Shown piece after piece: positions 1 through 9,200 of a stretch of DNA of 41,283 bases. The translations under genes were made by a program, and so were the position numbers. The notes under the pieces were generated by a model, which saw only the letters and a list, made by a program, of their open reading frames with translations, was not told the DNA's origin and searched no databases. Location of the stretch: positions 1 through 41,283 of the forward strand of contig CANHKZ010000008.1 of assembly GCA_947461425.1 (NCBI GenBank), in the 5' to 3' direction. This DNA is from Flavobacteriaceae bacterium. Its GTDB lineage: Bacteria > Bacteroidota > Bacteroidia > Flavobacteriales > Flavobacteriaceae. Each line of letters begins with the position of its first letter. The stretch's first letter is position 1.

Positions 1-899
1 GTTGCTATTGCAAGATTATAATCAATCTCTGGCGTCGGATTTGCCATGGCAAAAACAATTGGATGATTTGCCATCGACAACAACATTTCTGGAGACATAA
101 TATCACCAGAGGACAAACCTAAGAAAATATCAGCACCAACTAAAGCTTCCGCTAAAGTCATTTGTGGAGCATCAATAGCATATTGAAGTTGTAAAGGAGA
201 TAAAGACCGATTGTCTTTGGTTAACAATCCTTTGCTATTAAACATTAAAATGTTTTCTAGTTTAATTCCTAAAAGTACATACATATTAGCACAAGCTAAG
301 GCAGCAGAACCCGCACCTGAAACCACCATTTTCATATCCTCCGCTTTTTTTCCTGCTAATTCTAATGCATTTAAAAGAGCTGCAGAAGATATAATAGCAG
401 TTCCATGCTGATCATCATGCATAACTGGAATATTTAATTCTTCAACTAAACGTCGCTCAATTTCAAAGGATTCTGGAGCCTTTATGTCTTCTAAATTGAT
501 TCCGCCAAAAGTAGGAGCAATGTTTTTAACAGTTTGAATAAATTCTTCTACGTTTTTAGTATCTACTTCAATATCAAAGACATCAATACCTGCAAATATT
601 TTAAACAATACCCCTTTTCCTTCCATTACTGGCTTAGAAGCTTCTGGACCAATATCGCCCAAGCCCAAAACTGCTGTGCCGTTAGATATTACAGCTACTA
701 AATTTCCTTTAGTTGTATATTTATAAACGTCATTAATGTCTTTAGCAATTTCTAAACACGGCTCTGCAACCCCAGGAGAATAGGCTAAAGATAGGTCTCT
801 TTGTGTAGCATATTTTTTAGTTGGGATTACTTGAATTTTTCCTGGATGAGGATGGGAATGATATAATAAAGCGTCGCTTTTCTTGGTATTTTTATCCAT
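1..899 (-). CDS. maeB: NADP-dependent malic enzyme, N-terminal part (runs off the left edge)
   Basis: The frame is open from the ATG at 897-899 to the window edge, about 299 codons, so the C-terminal part is missing. It is absent from the ORF track because no stop lies inside the window. The translation starts MDKNTKKSDALLYH and carries malic enzyme signatures: SLAYSPGVAEPC, GDIGPEASKPVMEGK, GGINLEDIKAPESF, MHDDQHGTA, then a dinucleotide-binding stretch VVSGAGSAALACANMY. Malic enzyme oxidatively decarboxylates malate to pyruvate and CO2 in the cytoplasm, supplying NADPH. Bacterial MaeB proteins usually add a C-terminal phosphotransacetylase-like domain for about 760 residues; whether it is present here cannot be seen. 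Family assignment is secure; NADP preference is inferred from the family. Confidence 0.93.
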   Translation of the reverse strand, partial: MDKNTKKSDALLYHSHPHPGKIQVIPTKKYATQRDLSLAYSPGVAEPCLEIAKDINDVYKYTTKGNLVAVISNGTAVLGLGDIGPEASKPVMEGKGVLFKIFAGIDVFDIEVDTKNVEEFIQTVKNIAPTFGGINLEDIKAPESFEIERRLVEELNIPVMHDDQHGTAIISSAALLNALELAGKKAEDMKMVVSGAGSAALACANMYVLLGIKLENILMFNSKGLLTKDNRSLSPLQLQYAIDAPQMTLAEALVGADIFLGLSSGDIMSPEMLLSMANHPIVFAMANPTPEIDYNLAIA

Positions 900-922
900 T
901 TGAATTTGAATTTAAAGATGTG

Positions 923-930
923 CAAAGATA
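923..930 (-). promoter_or_regulatory. Bacteroidota -7 promoter element upstream of malic enzyme
   Basis: The minus strand reads TATCTTTG, an exact match to the Bacteroidota -7 consensus TAnnTTTG, 23 bases upstream of the malic enzyme ATG. No clear -33 TTG lies at the expected spacing, only a run of T. A promoter is plausible but rests on one element. Confidence 0.5.
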
Positions 931-981
931 GAATTCTTAACCAAAAAAAAAGGTTTTAAATGGAGTCTTTTCAAAACACAA

Positions 982-1004
982 AAAGCTGCATCTAATGCAG
1001 CTTT
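982..1004 (-). terminator. Intrinsic terminator after the CBS-domain gene
   Basis: A perfect 10-bp inverted repeat (AAAGCTGCAT / ATGCAGCTTT) with a 3-base loop begins 19 bases past the stop of the CBS gene. On the minus strand the stem is followed by TTGTGTTTT. It separates the CBS gene from the malic enzyme promoter. Confidence 0.8.
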
Positions 1005-1022
1005 AATTTATTTTTTTTGGTT

Positions 1023-1448
1023 TTACTGAGTGATATAAGAATTCAAATGATTGATTGTGTCCTTTTGTATTTCAATAATAGCTTTGACTACATCACTAAT
1101 CGATATGATTCCTATCACCACATTATTATCCATCACGGGCAAATGCCTTATTTTTTTGGTATTCATTAATTCCATACAATAGTCTAAATTATCTGAAGGT
1201 TTGATGCAAATTACTTCGCTAACCATTATCTCTTTAACTAAAGTATCTTTTGATGACTTATCTTTCAAAACAATTTTACGAGCATAATCTCTTTCTGAAA
1301 GTATCCCTTTTAAAACAGTTTCCTCAATTACGAGTATGGCTCCAATATTTTTTTCACTCATTATAGTCAATGCTTCAAACACAGTATTTGTTGAAAGCAC
1401 AGAATAAACTTCTTTTCCTTTTGAACTAAGAATTTGATTTACTGTCAT
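1023..1448 (-). CDS. CBS domain pair protein
   Basis: The protein has 141 residues and consists almost entirely of two tandem CBS domains, roughly residues 8-60 (ending in KGILSERDYARKIV) and 72-128 (with KIRHLPVMDNNVVIGIISISDVV). Such stand-alone CBS pairs (Bateman modules) usually bind adenine nucleotides and act as cytoplasmic energy sensors, but the partner cannot be read from sequence. No enzyme or transport domain is attached. It lies between a sugar kinase gene and malic enzyme on the same strand, with its own terminator downstream, so it is probably a short transcript. The domain call is firm and the function unknown. Confidence 0.88.
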   Translation of the reverse strand: MTVNQILSSKGKEVYSVLSTNTVFEALTIMSEKNIGAILVIEETVLKGILSERDYARKIVLKDKSSKDTLVKEIMVSEVICIKPSDNLDYCMELMNTKKIRHLPVMDNNVVIGIISISDVVKAIIEIQKDTINHLNSYITQ

Positions 1449-1506
1449 AATTGTAAGATTTTATTAACCCTAAAGTTATGAAAATAATCATTCAAAGGGA
1501 AAAAAT

Positions 1507-2445
1507 CTAATTACTAGTCGCTAAATATTCTTTAATATTGATTCCTTCTGGCAATCGACCTACGTTTTGCAATTTCAAAACGGCTAATTTTTGAGCGATC
1601 GTAATCGTTTCCTCAAAATCTTTACCCAACAATTGAGCATATAAAAAACCTGTCCAGAAAGCATCTCCCGCTCCGGTAGTATCTTTGATGTCATCAATTT
1701 GAGTGGCTTGTTGATGAAACATACCATGCACTTTATCCGACAGCACTACTCCATCTTTTCCTTTGGTCAAACAAATAGTTGACGCACCTAATTCATGAAA
1801 ATAATCAAAAATATAATCTTCTGTTTTGGAAGCTGCAAAAAGACGGTAACAATCATCCTCGCTCAATTTTACAAGCGGATTAGTAGACAAATAATCTCTC
1901 AATACTCGTTTTGCTTCCTCTCTGTCAGGCCAAATACGTTCTGAAAAATTAATATCAATACTTGTTTGTAATCCAAGTACTTTTGCTTTTTTAGCACGTT
2001 CTATTATTGTCGAACGCGCTGGATTTTTACTTAATGCAAAACAAGTGGTATGGAAAATTTTAGCGCTTTCTAACAATTCGTCAGGAATTTGAGAGGTTAA
2101 AATTTGATAATCAGCCTCTCTGTAGGGAATAAAATCTGGTGTTCCAGTAGATTTAGAAACAAAAATTACTGAAGTTGGTTCCGTATCTGAACGTCTCAAA
2201 TGAGAAGTTATAACATGATTATCCTTCAATTTTCTCACAATATATTCTCCTAATCCATCTTCGCCACAAGTAGCAACTAAAACTGAATTTAATCCTAAAC
2301 GAGTAGCATTTACAGCTACATTAGTAGGAGATCCTCCCAGAAAACGGTGATAATCTTTGGTTCTATTAATTGATGTATTTACTTCATGGCCTATAAAATC
2401 AATAAGCACTTCACCTGCACAAATCAGGTCTACTGTTTTTTTCAA
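1507..2445 (-). CDS. PfkB-family sugar kinase, probable fructokinase
   Basis: The protein has 312 residues and belongs to the ribokinase/PfkB family. It begins DLICAGEVLIDFIG, has the N-terminal glycine signature GGSPTNVAVNATRLG, and the C-terminal anion-hole and catalytic-base motif DTTGAGDAF near residues 255-263. It would phosphorylate a sugar with ATP in the cytoplasm. The PUL context (GH32 enzyme, SusCD) makes fructose the likely substrate. It lies 36 bases downstream of the SUC-type transporter gene on the same strand, so the two probably form a transport-and-phosphorylation operon driven by the operator-bearing region at 3781-3914. A second, clearly different PfkB kinase lies at 20961-21842, so substrates may be divided between the two. 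Kinase family is certain; sugar specificity is inferred. Confidence 0.85.
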   Translation of the reverse strand: MKKTVDLICAGEVLIDFIGHEVNTSINRTKDYHRFLGGSPTNVAVNATRLGLNSVLVATCGEDGLGEYIVRKLKDNHVITSHLRRSDTEPTSVIFVSKSTGTPDFIPYREADYQILTSQIPDELLESAKIFHTTCFALSKNPARSTIIERAKKAKVLGLQTSIDINFSERIWPDREEAKRVLRDYLSTNPLVKLSEDDCYRLFAASKTEDYIFDYFHELGASTICLTKGKDGVVLSDKVHGMFHQQATQIDDIKDTTGAGDAFWTGFLYAQLLGKDFEETITIAQKLAVLKLQNVGRLPEGINIKEYLATSN

Positions 2446-2481
2446 TGATAACGTACTATTTAAAATTTGTATTTAATAATT

Positions 2482-3780
2482 TTAATGAGAATCCTTTTTG
2501 GTTTGTATTAACAAAGTACAAGCCGCCCCAATTAATAATAAAACACCAGCAAAACTAATTGCCAATCGAGCATCATTATTCAAGAAATTTTTAAGAATAT
2601 ATCCGAAGGTAATATTTTGAAAAATCATTGGAATAACAATCATCATATTAATTATTCCCATATAAACACCATAACGTTCTTTGGGAATATGATTTACAAT
2701 TATTAAATACGGTATTCCCATCATACTGGCCCAACCTACACCATAACCAATAATGACAGCAAAAAACAAATACTCATTATGAATCGTTGGGAAAATCAAA
2801 AAACTGATTCCTGCCATGATCAAACACACAAAGTGAACTAATTTAGGACTGTATTTTTTGGCTAGTCTAGCCAAATAAAACGCAATTGAAAAAGTAATTA
2901 CAAAGCCGAATGCTCCTATAAGACCATTCCATTCTACTGCGTTTTCATAAAGTGATTTGTTTTTTGGTGTAGCATCCCAAACCGAAAGCGCAATACTTTT
3001 GGCATTATTTTGCCAATAACACATTAAAGCGTACCACTGAAACAAATACACTAAAAACAATTGCCACATCACTTTGGGCATTTCTAAAACTGCTTTATAA
3101 ATATCTATAAAAGGAGAAAAAATATTTAATGGCTCTGCTTTTAAACGCACTAATTCTTCTACTGTTGGTGGTATTTCAGGAGTTTTTTTCATACTCCACC
3201 AAATTGAAGTTATTGATAAAACAGATCCTAAGAAAAAGGAAGCATAAATCCAATTTGGTAATGCTCCTGTGTAACCCACGAAAACGATTGGAAATAAAAA
3301 TAGTGAGATGTACGATAAAAATTGTCCAAAACCGGTAAAGAAACTTTGCGCCTGAAAACCTGTTGGTTGTTGTTCTTCATCCAATGTATCGGCTACAAAA
3401 GCTCTATAAGGCTCCATAGCAGTGTTGTTACCAACATCTAACAATAACAATAAACCGGCTGCCATCCATAGTGAGCTGCTGAAAGGGTAGAGTAATAAAG
3501 CTACACTACAAATCATTGCTCCTATGAAAAAATAGGGTTTACGTCGACCCCATCGTGGATGCCAAGTTTTATCACTCATAGCACCAATTATAGGTTGAAT
3601 TATCAATCCAGTTAATGGACCTGCCAAATTCAAAATTGGGATTTGATCTGGGTTAGCTCCTAGAAAATCATATATTGGATTCACTGCACTTTGTTGCAGA
3701 CCAAAACTATATTGAATGCCAAAAAAACCAACATTCATGTTAATAATTTGCCAAAAACTTAATTTCAATTTACTACTCAT
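2482..3780 (-). CDS. MFS transporter of the SUC/SLC45-like type, likely sugar:cation symporter
   Basis: The product has 432 residues with about 12 hydrophobic segments. The loop between helices 2 and 3 carries MSDKTWHPRWGRRKPYFFIGA, the RWGRRKP signature of the SUC/SLC45-like transporters that carry sucrose or maltose. It should be an inner-membrane symporter bringing a di- or oligosaccharide into the cytoplasm. It is followed after 36 bases by a PfkB kinase. Its 5' region has two copies of the palindromic AAAACGTTTT core, the longer one matching the sites upstream of susC and the GH32 gene, which ties this unit to the PUL. Sucrose or fructo-oligosaccharide is the expected cargo from context; maltose cannot be excluded from the protein alone. 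Confidence 0.82.
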   Translation of the reverse strand: MSSKLKLSFWQIINMNVGFFGIQYSFGLQQSAVNPIYDFLGANPDQIPILNLAGPLTGLIIQPIIGAMSDKTWHPRWGRRKPYFFIGAMICSVALLLYPFSSSLWMAAGLLLLLDVGNNTAMEPYRAFVADTLDEEQQPTGFQAQSFFTGFGQFLSYISLFLFPIVFVGYTGALPNWIYASFFLGSVLSITSIWWSMKKTPEIPPTVEELVRLKAEPLNIFSPFIDIYKAVLEMPKVMWQLFLVYLFQWYALMCYWQNNAKSIALSVWDATPKNKSLYENAVEWNGLIGAFGFVITFSIAFYLARLAKKYSPKLVHFVCLIMAGISFLIFPTIHNEYLFFAVIIGYGVGWASMMGIPYLIIVNHIPKERYGVYMGIINMMIVIPMIFQNITFGYILKNFLNNDARLAISFAGVLLLIGAACTLLIQTKKDSH

Positions 3781-3849
3781 TTGGTTGATTTATTTGGTTA
3801 GTTTATAAAAGTAGACGTAAAATCTCAAATAAAAACCCTATTAAACCAA

Positions 3850-3859
3850 AAAACGTTTT
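3850..3859. promoter_or_regulatory. Secondary operator-like core AAAACGTTTT
   Basis: A 10-bp perfect palindrome that repeats the core of the neighbouring operator. The two centres are 21 bp apart, close to two helical turns, so two regulator dimers could bind on the same DNA face. It lacks the outer CG bases, so it may be weaker or fortuitous. Confidence 0.45.
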
Positions 3860-3868
3860 AGCTAAAGG

Positions 3869-3882
3869 CGAAAACGTTTTCG
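3869..3882. promoter_or_regulatory. Predicted LacI-family operator upstream of the SUC-type transporter
   Basis: CGAAAACGTTTTCG is a perfect 14-bp palindrome with a central CG, typical of LacI/CcpA-family operators. It lies about 90-100 bases upstream of the transporter start. The same sequence occurs upstream of susC (17599-17614), and a one-mismatch version upstream of the GH32 gene (17888-17901). A LacI-family regulator is encoded at 22111-23127, so it is the most likely binding protein. Confidence 0.75.
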
Positions 3883-3914
3883 AGTTATCGATAGGCACGC
3901 TTTTGCCCTACATC

Positions 3915-4826
3915 TTAATTAGTTGCAAAAGGAATGGTGACTTTAGTTTCCCATTCCAATTCATTGCCTCCATTAAATGGATTCGCAAGATAGTTTTCTA
4001 ACACTTTAGAATCCAATTCTATATTTTCCTTTTTAGCATAATCCAATAAGGCAAACCAGGCTCTATCCGAAGTTCTAAAATTACCGAAATAAGTCGCTTT
4101 TAAACCTTTTTCAGGAGTGATAGTTTTGAATTTTACTTTTGGATTTGCTATAAATTTGGCGTCTTGAGGAATTGGAAAACAATAATTAAATTGCAAGGTT
4201 TCTTTGTCTTTGTTCCAATGTGTTACTTCAACAAAAGGCTTTCCAATAATTTTAATGTTATTTCTAAATAAATAACCTGTAATAACGGCATCATTAGCAA
4301 TCATCGTTTGTGCTTTCTCTTGCATGACACTGCTTAAACTTATATAGGCAATATATGCTGGCGTTGATTCTCCTTCACCATCTATGCGTACTTTGAATGT
4401 TTTTAAATGCTCGTCTAGCCCTGACTTAAAATCTTTGACACGAGCAATCTGCTTTTCGCGGAATGGAGTTGCACTAAATGGCACTGTAATTCTATTATAC
4501 CAACTATGATTCAAGTCTTTGACTCCTACTACAATTTTAGTAGTAGAATCTGATACTGAACTGAGGCTCCAAGTATAAATTAAATGTTCGTCTCCTTTTT
4601 TTAATTCTTGTTTAATAAAATCGAAATTTCTTGTTTCTATAACAGTGTAATTTTCAGCATTAGATTTGGACTTTACTGCAGCCCAATCTTCAATTCCCTG
4701 AAAAACAGTTCCAGTAGCTGTTTTAGCTTCAAAAGTAATCGTATAATCTGATTGTTTAAGTAAAAAATACCAAGCAATAAAAGCGATTATAATAACAAAA
4801 ATGGATCCTTTAATTTTAGTGTTCAT
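3915..4826 (-). CDS. Membrane-anchored SRPBCC / GyrI-like effector-binding domain protein
   Basis: The protein has 303 residues. Residues 7-23 form one hydrophobic segment (SIFVIIIAFIAWYFLL). The next 120 or so residues resemble an SRPBCC/polyketide-cyclase-like fold (YTITFEAKTATGTVFQGIEDWAAV). The last part resembles a GyrI-like effector-binding domain: KGLKATYFGNFRTSDRAWFALLDYAKK followed by an ending of the type LEWETKVTIPF. There is no DNA-binding domain. It lies 14 bases downstream of the PAP2-like gene and is probably the last gene of the susC-led or VCBS-led transcript. GyrI-like domains bind small amphipathic ligands in other proteins; the ligand and role here are unknown. The domain assignment is by pattern recognition, and the SRPBCC half is less certain than the GyrI half. 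Confidence 0.65.
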   Translation of the reverse strand: MNTKIKGSIFVIIIAFIAWYFLLKQSDYTITFEAKTATGTVFQGIEDWAAVKSKSNAENYTVIETRNFDFIKQELKKGDEHLIYTWSLSSVSDSTTKIVVGVKDLNHSWYNRITVPFSATPFREKQIARVKDFKSGLDEHLKTFKVRIDGEGESTPAYIAYISLSSVMQEKAQTMIANDAVITGYLFRNNIKIIGKPFVEVTHWNKDKETLQFNYCFPIPQDAKFIANPKVKFKTITPEKGLKATYFGNFRTSDRAWFALLDYAKKENIELDSKVLENYLANPFNGGNELEWETKVTIPFATN

Positions 4827-4840
4827 TGTACTTATTTATT

Positions 4841-6199
4841 TTATTTTGTTTTAAAAAAGTTGAGTTTAGTGTTGATGTATTTTCCGAGTTCAGTTCCTTG
4901 AAGAACTCCATTCTCAATCGCTGCTCTATAATGAATCCCGCCATATAGTCTACTCATTGAGGCTTCTGAAGCAGCTTGTTGAAATGATTTGAAATTTCTT
5001 TTTGGCAAACCAAAAGGTATTTCTGAATCATCGGTGTAACTGAAATTATCGCCAAATATTGATGTCAAAATAACCGACGAGCAAGAAGAAACTACCGAAT
5101 GTCCGCTAGTATATTCTGGGAATGGAGGCGTTTGTAACTGCGGTTTCCAATCTTCGTCAATATATAAGTTAATATAGGTTTCTGGACGAATGACATTCGT
5201 TCTATACTTTTCATGCCAACAACTGATAAAACTTTCAAATATCCCAATTGATGTTTTTGTAAATGTAAAAACAGTGGTTTCAAAATCTGATTTTGTTTTC
5301 TTTAATGCAATTTTCGAAATATTAATCCAATGCGCATCGGGGGTGTTTTTCTTTTTTGCAAACATCATATGACCTTGTGTAACAGTAGCATAGGGGTTGC
5401 AATCCCAAAAAGTTGCAATTGCTGATTCTTCAGGAATTTCCTTCGACATAGCATTTTCAATTGCCAATAGCTTTTCAGTCATTTTATTTCCTACATCATA
5501 AGTCTCTTTGGCTTCTTTATAAAACAAAGAATTCTTGTCAGTAGAAAAGGGATGTGGTGCTTTTGGCTTGAATTGGGCAGCAGAGTCCATCACTAAAGTT
5601 CTAATTGTTCCCCAATGTGGTTCAACTCCATCCATATAGGCAGGAGGAGTAGGTTGCCATCTAGCTGGTTGATCCGTATGCACTGAAAACTTTGGAAAAG
5701 TTCTTGACTGCTTGTAATTATCTTTTCCCATCCAAATTTTAATTCTATCCACTACTTTTAAGGCATACTCTTTAGTTACTTCAAATTCTTTTTTATTTTC
5801 AGAACTCCATTTTTCATACAAGCTGTCTCTGTATTTCTCCAATGCTTGTTCTGAAAAAATTAATTGTTTACTCACTTCCATATGAGCAATTAAAGCGGCT
5901 AATTTTTGATTCACTCCGCTTTTGGCATCCAAAACTGGAATTGAATCAAGACCGTTTAACTGCCCTTGAAGGCTTTCGAACTTGTTGCTATTTTGCGCAA
6001 TAATTTCGTAAGCAGCTACATTAGGGTAGACATAAATCCTACTCGCAACTGGTGGAGAAAAAATATCATGCACCATAATTCCAGTTACTGTATCTACCGC
6101 AGCACAATAATCATCGGTAGTTACCACTATGGGTTGGTCTTTTTTACAAGCGCTAAAAAGAACCAACAACAATCCCAAAAGAGTAATTTTAATTTTCAT
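4841..6199 (-). CDS. PAP2 / vanadium-dependent haloperoxidase-like lipoprotein
   Basis: I take the start at the ATG at 6197-6199, not the track start at 6223, because it begins directly with a lipoprotein signal (MKIKITLLGLLLVLFSAC, Cys at 18) and sits right at the stop of the preceding gene. The product is then 452 residues. It carries the three phosphate/vanadate-pocket motifs of the PAP2/haloperoxidase superfamily in order: KYRTNVIRP (K-x6-RP), EYTSGHS and SRLYGGIH. The aspartate usually expected four residues after the last His is alanine here (HYRAA). It may be an acid phosphatase or a haloperoxidase-like protein in the periplasm or on the outer membrane. The motifs place the fold but do not choose the activity. 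It follows the VCBS genes and precedes the SRPBCC/GyrI-like gene by 14 bases. Confidence 0.8.
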   Translation of the reverse strand: MKIKITLLGLLLVLFSACKKDQPIVVTTDDYCAAVDTVTGIMVHDIFSPPVASRIYVYPNVAAYEIIAQNSNKFESLQGQLNGLDSIPVLDAKSGVNQKLAALIAHMEVSKQLIFSEQALEKYRDSLYEKWSSENKKEFEVTKEYALKVVDRIKIWMGKDNYKQSRTFPKFSVHTDQPARWQPTPPAYMDGVEPHWGTIRTLVMDSAAQFKPKAPHPFSTDKNSLFYKEAKETYDVGNKMTEKLLAIENAMSKEIPEESAIATFWDCNPYATVTQGHMMFAKKKNTPDAHWINISKIALKKTKSDFETTVFTFTKTSIGIFESFISCWHEKYRTNVIRPETYINLYIDEDWKPQLQTPPFPEYTSGHSVVSSCSSVILTSIFGDNFSYTDDSEIPFGLPKRNFKSFQQAASEASMSRLYGGIHYRAAIENGVLQGTELGKYINTKLNFFKTK

Positions 6200-6200
6200 A

Positions 6201-9200
6201 TTATTTATTTTGAGGCAGCTCATATACTTCTGCTTTTTTATTATTAATAGTTACCAAAAGGTGTTTTTTTCCATTGAACTGGATGATATCTAAATGGCGC
6301 ACCGCTTTTTGTGATAAATCGATTCCAATTTGGTTACCTAAATAAATCATTTTATGATTTTTGATTAAAGCCCCTGAAAAACCATCAAACCTACTGTGAT
6401 AAGGAGTTACTCCAAAATAATTTCCGGCAGCAAAAACCTCGTTCTTTCCATCGCCATCAAAATCGGATTGTACAAAACTTGTAATTGGACTAACCTGCAT
6501 TTTATTAGAAAAAGGCAAAAAAGTAAATTTTCCTTTATCGTTTCTCAAATATCCCGACTTCAAATTATGAACTTCAAAGTAAGCTGCTTTATCTAATAAT
6601 GTTAGATCAAAAATTTCTTCTACTTTTTTTCCTGCAAACGATTTGTAATTATTGAACTTTTTCTTCAACATACCACTAAATTCGTCTACTAATTCGTCTA
6701 GCCCCATTGTAGGGTAATAATTGCCTTTCTTTTCTATGGCAACAATTGTTTCAAACGTTCCATTGGTATCAAAATCATCATAATACATCTTCATTGGAAA
6801 CTCTTTTGATGCTTTGAATTTGGAATTCATACCCCAATTTCCCAACAAATAATCCTGATCGCCATCTTGATCAATATCAAATGAAGTAATAGATTGCCAC
6901 AAACCGTTTTGATTTTCTGGCAATACGCTTTCTGTAACTTCTTTGAAATTGCCTTTACTATTAGCAAAAAATTTGGGCTTCATCCATTCACCAACGACAA
7001 TTAAATCGAGATTTCCGTCCTTATTAAAATCGGAAACAACGGCATCTGTAACCATCCCAATACTCGAAAAAGTAGTTGCTTGTACGATTGTAAAAACGCC
7101 ATTTTTATTGTTTAATAAATAACAATCCGGCATTTTCCCGAAACTATTATATTTAGAATTGCTTCCAATAAATACATCCAAATCACCGTCTTTATCGTAA
7201 TCAATTGTTTTAACCACCGAGGCATTCATTGCCTTTGTATCTGGAAAAGTTGATTTAGTTAACGTATTTCCTAAATACAATCTATGAACTAAATCTGCCG
7301 CGAATTGCCCACTTCCAGAAGCTACAATTAAATCATTTTGTCGATCGCCATTGAAATCTGCAATTACTGCTGAGGCATCTTCATAAATTGAATCGGAAAG
7401 AATAGAAACAAAATTCTTTTTGGTATACCCTTTACCATTTTGAAGGTAAATTGCGGCTTGTTTTCCTTGTGCTCCTCCAAAGAAAAGATCACTTTTTCCA
7501 TCATTATTTATATCCCCAACAACCATAGCCGGTCCCCGATCGGAACGTTGGTATGGAATTAATTTTTGTGCTGTAAAATCAATAAAATCATTTTCTTGGT
7601 GTACAAAATCAATTCCTAGATTAGTAACTGACTTTTTGAAAATTGGCAATACAACAGGATGTAATCTGGAGTAATTAAATGTTTTGCTAGTCTTGTTATG
7701 TTGTACCGTTAGTGTTTGATTGGTTTTAACCTTTTTCAGTGTTTGGTATGTTTTATCTGGCCAAATAATTTGTATTGAGTCTACCTGAGTAGTATTTCCA
7801 TAACCAAAATGAACTATTGGTTCGGAACTGGATTGAAAGCCACGTGTCGTTTGAATGTCCTTAAATTGCTTTTGTCCTTTGACATACGAAATTACTTTGG
7901 CACCAATTCCAAACGTATTTTTACCTTCAAAACGCAATTTTACTTTTAAATAATTTGCTTTTTCATTTGTTGTATTGATATAAATGGATGCGACACTATT
8001 CAAATTATTAGTTACTATATCTAAGTCCCCATCATTATCCAAATCGGCATAGGCGCCACCATTAGAAATAATAGAATCGTTTTCAATCCATTCTCCTGAA
8101 CGGTCTTTAAACTGGATGTCTTTAGACCCTTGAAACACATAATTCGAAACGTTGGCCAAGGGCATTTTTTTCAAAGCTTGTTTGTCCAAAAGTTTGGTCG
8201 AGTTTAACTTAGTTTTTATACTTGAATTAGAATAGTATTTGATATAATCCAGATCGTTTGGTCGTTTTGGAATTCCGTTACAGACAAAAATATCTTGTTC
8301 TCCATCTTGATCATAATCGGCGAACAATGTACTCCAACTCCAGTCAGTAGCTGCTATACCGCTCAATAGCGCCGTTTCTGTAAAATGCTTTCCTCCTTGA
8401 TTAATTTGCAACATATTACGAGTATACTGATAATGGTACCCTAATTTCTCTGTACGGTACTTCAGCATTTGGGGATTGTCATCACCCGCAGATGATTTCA
8501 AAGCGGTTTCGTCTTCAGGAAGCATGTCTAATGTCATCAAATCTGGAAATCCATCATGATTAATATCGGCAGCATCAACACCCATAGAGAATCGACTTGT
8601 ATGCCCAAAATAATTCTTCATGCTTTCGGTAAAGGTACCATCGCCGTTATTCAAATAGTAATAATCATCTTCGTGAAAATCGTTACAAATATAAATATCA
8701 GGGTTGCCGTCCAAATTGAAATCAGAAACTGCAATTCCTAAACCATAACCATTAGCACCTCCAAAAATTCCTGCTTTTTCGCTAACATCCACAAAATGAC
8801 CGTTATTATTTTGGAATAATTTGTCGCCGCTTTCGTAACTTCTTTTATTTCGAATAGCAGCCTTACCATACGAAGATTCAGAGTGAATTGCATGATTTAA
8901 CAAATACATGTCCAAGTCACCGTCAGTATCATAATCAAAAAAGGCAGCCGATGTGCTATAGTTGTCTAAATCCAGTCCATATTCAGCAGCACTTTCTGTA
9001 AATGTATTGTCTTTGTTGTTGATGTACAATTCGTTGTGGCCTTCAAAACCATTAATTCCTACTACAGCACAAACATAAATATCCAAATATCCATCACCGT
9101 TGACATCCGCCATTACAGTACCTGTATTCCAATCACTTTTGCCTTCAACACCCGCTTTTATAGAAATATCATCAAATTTGTTCTCACCTTGATTCAGGTA

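Noticed and set aside
211-411. 66-residue plus-strand ORF in the track at the left edge
   Set aside because: It is antisense to the malic enzyme frame, which encodes clear family motifs through the same bases.
6200-6223. Track start of the PAP2-like gene (MSCLKINN extension)
   Set aside because: The extension overlaps the upstream gene and delays the lipoprotein signal; the Met at 6199 gives a clean signal peptide.
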